Shown piece by piece: positions 40,221 to 45,998 of a stretch of 45,998 nt of DNA (its first letter is position 1; each line of letters opens with the position of its first letter). This DNA comes from Planctomycetaceae bacterium (GTDB lineage Bacteria; Planctomycetota; Planctomycetia; Pirellulales; Pirellulaceae): NCBI GenBank assembly GCA_024642205.1, contig JAHEBQ010000052.1, forward strand, positions 1 to 45,998. The letters run 5' to 3'. Position numbers and translations under genes: made by a program. A model generated the notes under the pieces. That model saw only the letters and a list, made by a program, of their open reading frames with translations, did no database searches and was not told the origin of the DNA.

Positions 40221-43200
40221 TCAGATCTTCTTCTTGAGTCGGTCCAGCGACTCGACAATCGTTGCCAATTGGCCCTCGGCCTGTACAAGCCCGACACGAA
40301 TGGCGTCCGCGAGTTCAGGTTTCGCCGCAACGAATTTTTCGTTGCCAAGCTGACGCTTTTTACTTTCGATGCTTTTCTCCAGGTTCGCCTGTTCTTTTCC
40401 CAGCCGTTCGACCTCGGCGCCCACGTCAATCAGTCCTTCCAGATTCACGTAGATCTCCATGCAGGGATTGGTACGAGTGCCACTGGTTTCCGGCGCTTGA
40501 ACGTCGGGTCCCATCGCAACGAGATCCGCGTTTGCCATTCGGCTGAAATAACTGCCCAGGGGTTCCAATGCACTCGCGATCGCCGGCTCACATTTGATCG
40601 AAAATTCAACTTTCGACTTGTTACCGATGTTTTGCGAATTCCGAATCTCGCGAATTTCACCCAGGGACGTCTGGTAAAGCGAAAACTGGTTTTCAATTTC
40701 TGTGTCCTGCCAACTTGAATCAAAGTCGGGCCATTGAGCAACGATCAGGCACTCGCTGGCGGACGCAACTTCCGCCAACCCACGTTCCGGACAAATCCTG
40801 CCGAGATTCTGCCAGATTTCTTCCGTGATAAAGGGCATGATGGGATGCAGAAGTCGCAGGAGACAGTCAAGTGAATAGGCGAGCATCCGCTGGGCGTGCG
40901 GTCTCAGGCCGTCATCCGCCAAACGGTCCTTCAGCATCTCGACGTAGAAACTGCAAAACTGGTGCCAGGCGAAATCGTAAAGCTCGCGGGCCGCTTCGCC
41001 ATATTTGAATCCTTCCAGATGATTCGTGACATTTGTCGAAACCGTCGCGAGCCGACTCAGCATCCACCGATCTTCAACCGTGAGGTCTTCCCGGGAAATC
41101 GGAGTCGACACGTATCCTTCCAGGTTCAACATCGCGAACCGGGAAGCGTTCCAGAGTTTGTTGACGAAATTCCGGGCTGTCTCGAATCGCTCGCTGATAA
41201 CGCCTCCCCTGGGGAGTCTTTTGTCGTGTTCGGTTTCGGCCCACTGGGTCGAAAACTCCTGCTTGCAGCTCGGACAGGCGAGTTTGGGGAGAATTCGATT
41301 TTTTTTGGTTTGGTCAAAAGTATGTCCGCAATTGGGACATTCAAATTGAACCGGAAGTTTGACGTCCTGGGTTTCGGTACACAGGTGAGCCATGCCGAAC
41401 CGCAGGGCATCGGCACCGAATTTGTCAATCACATCCAGCGGATCAATCCCGTTGCCTTTCGATTTCGACATCGTTTCTCCAAACCCATCCTGGATTTTCG
41501 GGTGGATGTAGACTTGGCCAAATGGAACGTCGCCGCAGTTATTGAGTCCCATCAAGACCATTCGGGCAACCCACAAAGAAATAATGTCACGACTGGTGAT
41601 TAACGTGCTGGTTGGGTAGAAGTAATCCAGTTCAGCCGTTTTTTCCGGCCATCCAAGCGTTGAATGGGGCCAAAGAGCTGAACTGAACCACGTGTCAAGA
41701 ACGTCTTCGTCGCGGACGAGTCCCGTGTCGATCAGCTGGGATTCGAGTGCCTCGTGATCCGATTGCACGCAAACATGAATCGTCGCGCAGGGTAAAGCAA
41801 GCTTCTTGCGTTTCTCTTCGTCGGTCTCGAAACTCGGCTCGATCTGGATCGCCGTATTCTGTTCATCAAATTCACTTAGTGATTTGATACGTTCAATTAT
41901 CTTATCGACATCTGATTCTTCGTCACAAGCGATCGACCAAACCGGAATTTGATGGCCCCACCAGAGCTGACGTGAAACAGGCCAGTCGCGTTTTTCACCC
42001 AACCAATCCAGGTACCCGCGTCGATATCGTTCCGGCGTGAATTTGACCCGACCATCTTCAACCGCGTCGATCGCGGACTGCGACAGCTCTTCCATTGAGA
42101 CAAACCACTGGTCCGCCAAAAACGGCTCGATGGGAGTTTTACTACGATCCGATTGAGGAAGTTCGATTTCCCGGTCTTCAACTTGCCTGACCAAACCCAG
42201 TGCCTCAAGGTCTTCCACGACTTTGCTCCGGCCTTGTTTCATCGTCAGGCCCTCATATTTTCCCGCTTCGACATTAAGCGTCCCGTCTCCGTTCATGATG
42301 TTGATCATCGGCAGACCGCAACGTCTCGCAACTTCGTAATCGTTGGGGTCGTGGGCAGGGGTAATCTTTACGCATCCGGCTCCGAGTTCGGGTTTCGCCC
42401 ATGAATCGCAAACCAACGGGATTTCGCGATCCATCAAAGGGAGCATCAGAGTTCGACCGGCGATGGCCATGTCACGAAGCTGTTCCAGCTTGGGCAACAT
42501 CTCATTGCGGCGTTGTTCGAGCGCGTCAATTTGTACCTGAACCGATTCCGCCTCGGAATCCGATACTTTCTTGAGTTTTTCACGGAGTTCGGAGGCAATG
42601 CGATCAAACGCTTTGTCCGGCTCCGGATGAACGGCAACCGCTGTATCGCCAAGCATTGTCTCCGGTCGCGTCGTAGCCACAATAACGTGGGCTGGCTCAC
42701 CGGGTCGAGGGTCAATGACCGGGTACATGAAATGCCAGAATTGCCCTTTGACTGTTTTCGAGAAAACTTCGTCGTCGCTAACCGTCGTTTGCAAAAATGT
42801 ATCCCAGTTCACCAGCCGCTTGCCACGGTAGATCAATGCCTTTTTGAACAAGTCAAAAAAAGTGTGACGAACTGCTTTAGCGCAGACATCATCGAACGTG
42901 AACCGAAGTCTCTCCCAATCGCAACTGGAACCCAGCTGTTTCAGCTGCCCAATGATTCGGGCTTCGTATTGCTCCTTCCATTTCCAGATTCGGGCGACAA
43001 GTTCCTCGCGACCAAGGTCGTGCCGGGTCTTGCCTTCATCTTCTTTCAAGCGGCGTTCCACAACGGCTTGAGTTGCAATTCCGGCATGGTCGGTGCCTGG
43101 CATCCAGAGAGCGTTGAACCCCTGCATGCGTTTCATCCGAATCAGCGTATCCTGAAGCGTATTGTTGAGGGCGTGACCAAGATGAAGGGCTCCCGTGACA

Positions 43201-43352
43201 TTTGGCGGAGGAATCACGATCGTATAAGGTTGACGAGTGGGGTCAGGCTCGGCGTGAAAGTAGCCGGCGGATTCCCACATTTCAAAAATCCGGGACTGGG
43301 CCTGCGAAAAGTCAAAGCGGCTGGGAATTTCATTGGGGTCAAAGGTAGTCAT
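40221..43352 (-). CDS. valS: Valyl-tRNA synthetase with inserted zinc ribbon
   Basis: A 1043-residue class I synthetase that charges tRNA-Val. The HIGH-type motif is PPPNVTGALHLGHAL (HLGH at 57-60) and the KMSKS-type motif is ETMSKSKGN (628-632). The editing domain spans about 200-340 and includes ATTRPETMLGDTAVAVHP; the C-terminus ends in a coiled-coil arm (about 980-1043). It is longer than E. coli ValS (951). Extra pieces are a charged helical insert in the editing domain (about 245-297), one at about 477-525, and a four-Cys zinc ribbon (Cys672, Cys675, Cys693, Cys696) after the KMSKS loop. The ATG at 43352 follows AGGA at 9 bases; two upstream Met codons lack a ribosome site. Confidence 0.96.
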   Translation of the reverse strand: MTTFDPNEIPSRFDFSQAQSRIFEMWESAGYFHAEPDPTRQPYTIVIPPPNVTGALHLGHALNNTLQDTLIRMKRMQGFNALWMPGTDHAGIATQAVVERRLKEDEGKTRHDLGREELVARIWKWKEQYEARIIGQLKQLGSSCDWERLRFTFDDVCAKAVRHTFFDLFKKALIYRGKRLVNWDTFLQTTVSDDEVFSKTVKGQFWHFMYPVIDPRPGEPAHVIVATTRPETMLGDTAVAVHPEPDKAFDRIASELREKLKKVSDSEAESVQVQIDALEQRRNEMLPKLEQLRDMAIAGRTLMLPLMDREIPLVCDSWAKPELGAGCVKITPAHDPNDYEVARRCGLPMINIMNGDGTLNVEAGKYEGLTMKQGRSKVVEDLEALGLVRQVEDREIELPQSDRSKTPIEPFLADQWFVSMEELSQSAIDAVEDGRVKFTPERYRRGYLDWLGEKRDWPVSRQLWWGHQIPVWSIACDEESDVDKIIERIKSLSEFDEQNTAIQIEPSFETDEEKRKKLALPCATIHVCVQSDHEALESQLIDTGLVRDEDVLDTWFSSALWPHSTLGWPEKTAELDYFYPTSTLITSRDIISLWVARMVLMGLNNCGDVPFGQVYIHPKIQDGFGETMSKSKGNGIDPLDVIDKFGADALRFGMAHLCTETQDVKLPVQFECPNCGHTFDQTKKNRILPKLACPSCKQEFSTQWAETEHDKRLPRGGVISERFETARNFVNKLWNASRFAMLNLEGYVSTPISREDLTVEDRWMLSRLATVSTNVTNHLEGFKYGEAARELYDFAWHQFCSFYVEMLKDRLADDGLRPHAQRMLAYSLDCLLRLLHPIMPFITEEIWQNLGRICPERGLAEVASASECLIVAQWPDFDSSWQDTEIENQFSLYQTSLGEIREIRNSQNIGNKSKVEFSIKCEPAIASALEPLGSYFSRMANADLVAMGPDVQAPETSGTRTNPCMEIYVNLEGLIDVGAEVERLGKEQANLEKSIESKKRQLGNEKFVAAKPELADAIRVGLVQAEGQLATIVESLDRLKKKI

Positions 43353-43724
43353 CCGGACTGGATCCTGCATCAGGGTAATAAAAACACACAAGTTTGCCGA
43401 AGATCGGCGGAAGTCGTTTTTCTCAAGTCAGATTTATAGGCAAATTTGCTCAATTGCGCAACCGGATTACCTCGACTTCCGACGGTAAAGCCTGATTGTT
43501 TGGACAGTTTTCTGATGGTCAGGTTCAACGAGCACCTCGATTTGAAGGTTAACGCGAAAAATGGCTGGCGATGATCCAGAGATTGGTCTTGCCTGAAAGC
43601 GAAATTGAATCTCAATCCGACGCCGCTACTTCTTGATTCGGGATCTGAAATCGCCGATGATTAGACCGGTAAGCCCCCAGTGGCTTGTCGAGTCACATTC
43701 CATCTACCAAATCTCGAGTCGGAT
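43353..43724. other. 372-base divergent intergenic region
   Basis: It separates valS (minus) and the ferredoxin-NADP reductase gene (plus), so both promoters are expected here. I see no T-box-like leader, repeat or extra gene. Confidence 0.35.
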
Positions 43725-44486
43725 ATGCCGAAATGGTACCCCGCGACCGTTGTCGAAAAAAGGATCTGGACAGAGGGGTTATTCACGATTCGGGTTTCTG
43801 CCTCCGAAGTGATGCCTTTCGTTCCCGGACAATTTTTGCATTTGGGTGTTTTTCCGGACGGGCATGACGGTGACGAATCGAAGTTGATTAATCGGCCGTA
43901 TTCCGTGGCCTCTCCACATGGCGATGAGCTTGAGTTTTTTATCGTGTTGGTTGAAGAAGGCGAGCTGACACCGCGACTGTGGAAGCTCGAACCGGGATCG
44001 TCGCTGCAGGTCAGCCAACGGGCCGCTGGAAGTTTTACACTCAAGAAGACTCCGGACGCTGAAACGTTATGGTTGGTCTCAACCGGGACGGGACTGGCTC
44101 CTTACATTGCGATGTTACGGACCGACGCGCCGTGGGAGAGTTTCCAGAATATCGTCGTCGTACACGGAGTTCGGCATCTTGCTGACCTGGCCTACTCAGA
44201 TGAATTGAAAGCGCTGGAAAAAACACACTCCGGCCGATTCAAACTGGTACAGGCCTTAACGCGAGAACAGGCCAACGGGACGATGAATGGCCGGATCCCG
44301 GCGCTTTTTGATAGCGGTGAAATCGAATCGTTTACGGGATTTGAATGTCGTGCGGACAACTCGTCGGTATTGCTTTGTGGAAACCCCGCGATGCTCGATA
44401 CGATGGAAGAAGTTCTTGGCAAACGCAACATGAAGCGGCATCGCAGCAAATCGCCAGGTCAGATTGTGCTTGAGCGATATTGGTAA
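43725..44486 (+). CDS. fpr: Ferredoxin/flavodoxin-NADP+ reductase, Fpr type
   Basis: A 253-residue FAD-dependent oxidoreductase that moves electrons between NADPH and ferredoxin or flavodoxin. The FAD-binding motif is RPYSVAS, the nucleotide-binding motif is VSTGTGLAPYIAMLR, the late motif is LCGNPAMLDTMEEVLGKR, and the protein ends in ERYW, the aromatic C-terminus of the bacterial subclass that includes E. coli Fpr. All expected parts are present at normal length. The ATG at 43725 begins the conserved part; a GTG or ATG further up would add about 15 residues. It may feed electrons to ferredoxin-dependent enzymes such as the desaturase in this window, though nothing in the layout shows it. 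Confidence 0.93.
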   Translation: MPKWYPATVVEKRIWTEGLFTIRVSASEVMPFVPGQFLHLGVFPDGHDGDESKLINRPYSVASPHGDELEFFIVLVEEGELTPRLWKLEPGSSLQVSQRAAGSFTLKKTPDAETLWLVSTGTGLAPYIAMLRTDAPWESFQNIVVVHGVRHLADLAYSDELKALEKTHSGRFKLVQALTREQANGTMNGRIPALFDSGEIESFTGFECRADNSSVLLCGNPAMLDTMEEVLGKRNMKRHRSKSPGQIVLERYW

Positions 44487-44554
44487 AGGAAATCGCCCAT
44501 TCGCTGCCATATCACCATCGCGTCATTCAAACGGATCATCGCCTTGGACCGGAA

Positions 44555-45283
44555 CTAGACGCTCAAAAGGCCCTCAAAGTCTGCGATGGAATGCGCATTG
44601 ACCAGTAGCCAGAGTCTTCTGAAATAGCAAAACATGCACGCGTAAACCAATCCCAAAGCAAAAATGCCGATCATTGGTACGAGCCCCTGGTAAAAATGAT
44701 AGGCTGAAAACAGGAACGTGGTGAGGACGACCGCGGCCCACGTGGAGTGCAGCAGGCGTTCCAATCGAGTCAACAAGTAGCCTCGAACCACGGTCTCCTC
44801 GGCAATGCCGTTGAACAGGCTGCCGAACAGTAACAACAAATAATCCTGCCCTCCGGAAGGCGGTTTCACCGACTCGAAAACATCGGCCGATTGGGCGATG
44901 ATCGGCGAGATTCCGACCGACACGACACGACAGGCGTGTGTTCCAGTCAGCCATACCCGGATGCCGGACCGCAGGTCTGTCCACTCAATGAATCGAAAGC
45001 CGATCGATTCCCACCGCGTTCTGAAAATTGTCATGGCCAGGAAAACGACAACGGCGACTTTGACGGATCGGGCAATGACCGACATCATGATTGCTGCGAC
45101 TGACACTCGGAATTCGACGGTTTTCTCCAGGATCTGGAAGGCATTGAAAATATCCGGGGCAACACAAAACAGGATCACGATTGAAACCCCCAACCATTCA
45201 AGTCGGTTGAATGGTTCGGATTCCGGGGGAACCACAAATAGTCCTGTCTTCGGCTCGTTCGCAGCAGGGGACTCCAGTGGCAT
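44555..45283 (-). CDS. CPBP family intramembrane metalloprotease (CAAX-like, Abi)
   Basis: A 242-residue protein with about seven membrane helices. The three active-site motifs of the family are present: EETVVRG (EExxxR), FSAYHFYQG with its His, and NAHSIAD with its His, as in Rce1-type glutamate proteases. The early part (about 1-30) is cytoplasmic. Bacterial members cut membrane-embedded peptides or play roles in bacteriocin immunity; the substrate here is unknown. The ATG at 45283 is used; a GTG at 45346 would add 21 residues with no clear ribosome site. It converges with the reductase gene (68-base gap) and diverges from murB. Confidence 0.9.
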   Translation of the reverse strand: MPLESPAANEPKTGLFVVPPESEPFNRLEWLGVSIVILFCVAPDIFNAFQILEKTVEFRVSVAAIMMSVIARSVKVAVVVFLAMTIFRTRWESIGFRFIEWTDLRSGIRVWLTGTHACRVVSVGISPIIAQSADVFESVKPPSGGQDYLLLLFGSLFNGIAEETVVRGYLLTRLERLLHSTWAAVVLTTFLFSAYHFYQGLVPMIGIFALGLVYACMFCYFRRLWLLVNAHSIADFEGLLSV

Positions 45284-45548
45284 CAGGAAAATGGGGGCTG
45301 AATCGGGGCAGTAGCGAAATGGTGAGTCACCAATGCATTCTAACACGTCAGCGGAGCGATCATCCCGGGAATGGCGTTCATCCTCGCCGGTCCGATCGCC
45401 TTTCTTGCAGGTTGGGAAAACGATAAACTGGTTTAATCAATGCCTGGACCTGGTTCGCCAAAAGTTGCCGGACTGGGCCTGGCTTTGACTCCGGACTTGA
45501 TTGAGTTCGGATTTCCAAAAAGAATGCCCATCCGATTTAGGAAATTCC

Positions 45549-45998
45549 GTGTCTTTGCTAACTGGATTCGAACATATCGTTCGCGAGAATGAACCATTGG
45601 CGCCTTATACCCGATTGAAGATCGGCGGTTCGGCGGAGTACTTTTCAGAACCAACCAACCAGGAAGAACTGGTCGAACTGGTCAAACGGTTTTCAAAAGC
45701 TGAACACAGCATTCGGTTAATCGGCAGCGGAACCAATTTGCTGGTCAGTGACCAAGGCGTCAAAGGACTGGTCATTCACCTCGCCGCGCCGGCATTTTGC
45801 ACGATCGAGGTCGACGACAATCGGATCTTGGTTGGCGGCGGAACGCGACTCACACATTTTGTCGCAACAGCGGTACGGGAGGGGCTCGCTGGCCCCGAGC
45901 AACTGGTTGGATTGCCTGGCACGATCGGTGGCGCGTTGCACAACAACACAGGCGCCCACGGTGTCGACATCGGGACGTGGGTTGAGTCTGCGGAAGTC
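45549..45998 (+). CDS. murB: UDP-N-acetylenolpyruvoylglucosamine reductase MurB (5' part, cut by window end)
   Basis: The first 150 codons of MurB, the FAD enzyme that reduces UDP-GlcNAc-enolpyruvate to UDP-MurNAc in peptidoglycan synthesis. NEPLAPYTRLKIGGSAEYF, IRLIGSGTNLLVSDQGVKGLV, and the FAD-binding LVGLPGTIGGALHNNTGAHG are family hallmarks. The start is GTG at 45549, with AGGA 6 bases upstream. The catalytic Ser and Glu would lie past the window end and cannot be checked. In many bacteria murB sits beside murC in the cell-wall cluster; here it is separated from rsmH by more than 20 kb, so the cluster is dispersed. Confidence 0.96.
   Translation, partial: MSLLTGFEHIVRENEPLAPYTRLKIGGSAEYFSEPTNQEELVELVKRFSKAEHSIRLIGSGTNLLVSDQGVKGLVIHLAAPAFCTIEVDDNRILVGGGTRLTHFVATAVREGLAGPEQLVGLPGTIGGALHNNTGAHGVDIGTWVESAEV

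Noticed and set aside
42513..43439. 308-codon plus-strand open frame opposite valS
   Set aside because: It is antisense to the conserved HIGH and editing regions of ValS and has no known domain.
43353..43724. T-box leader for valS
   Set aside because: No T-box sequence or specifier hairpin was seen, and T-boxes are not expected in planctomycetes.
1..45998. tRNA genes, CRISPR arrays, insertion sequences or prophage
   Set aside because: I looked for T-loop-like GGTTCGA motifs with matching stems, evenly spaced repeats, and transposase or integrase motifs and found none that held up.

Overview
This window most likely comes from a planctomycete of the Pirellula/Rhodopirellula type. The inference rests on gene families: a secreted DUF1080 protein, a very large tricorn-like protease, a membrane Ser/Thr kinase joined to an ECF sigma factor, a BON-domain protein with the C-terminal signature I associate with this group, a DUF3500 protein, and a cell-wall methyltransferase gene (rsmH) stripped of its usual ftsL/ftsI neighbours. 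Base composition is balanced, GTG and TTG starts are common, and genes lie singly or in pairs on both strands. I saw no rRNA, tRNA, CRISPR array, transposase or phage gene, so this is ordinary chromosome.

Layout. 1-7.1 kb: DUF1080 protein, lipoprotein, tricorn-like protease (minus), acyl-lipid desaturase. 7.1-12.4 kb (minus): membrane kinase and ECF sigma factor, then an ALDH7 aldehyde dehydrogenase. 12.8-17.1 kb: divergent RNase HII-like protein, DUF3500 protein, BON protein and a lipoprotein, the last two each closed by a clear intrinsic terminator. 17.4-22.6 kb: RND/MMPL-type exporter, then an alpha-oxoamine synthase and a GNAT-like acyltransferase 5 bases apart. 23-27.4 kb: rsmH, a LysM membrane protein, a SLOG-type molybdenum-carrier-like protein and an AlkD-like protein (minus). 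27.7-31 kb: cpaF-tadB-tadC. 31.5-36.4 kb: Cys-rich secreted protein, small coiled-coil protein, truB, aconitase. 36.7-40.2 kb: zinc-ribbon membrane protein, then a polyprenyl-phosphate glycosyltransferase followed without a gap by a GT-C-like membrane protein. 40.2-46 kb: valS (minus), ferredoxin-NADP reductase, CPBP protease (minus), and the 5' part of murB.

How genes work together. The kinase carries a zinc anti-sigma motif at its N-terminus and lies 3' of the ECF gene, so the two probably form one signalling unit; its outer part is a solenoid of exactly 18-residue repeats plus a TPR. The oxoamine synthase/acyltransferase pair looks like a two-step amide-lipid (ceramide-like) pathway, with a lipid-exporter-like protein and a desaturase elsewhere in the window. 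The glycosyltransferase pair looks like a lipid-linked sugar donor and user. CpaF-TadB-TadC form the motor of a Tad-type pilus or secretion system whose other parts are not here.

The strongest leads for something new are the oxoamine-synthase/acyltransferase pair, the RNase HII-like protein with altered active-site motifs, the anti-sigma/kinase/solenoid receptor, the rsmH-LysM arrangement, and the zinc ribbon in valyl-tRNA synthetase. All functions are read from motifs by eye; no database search was run.
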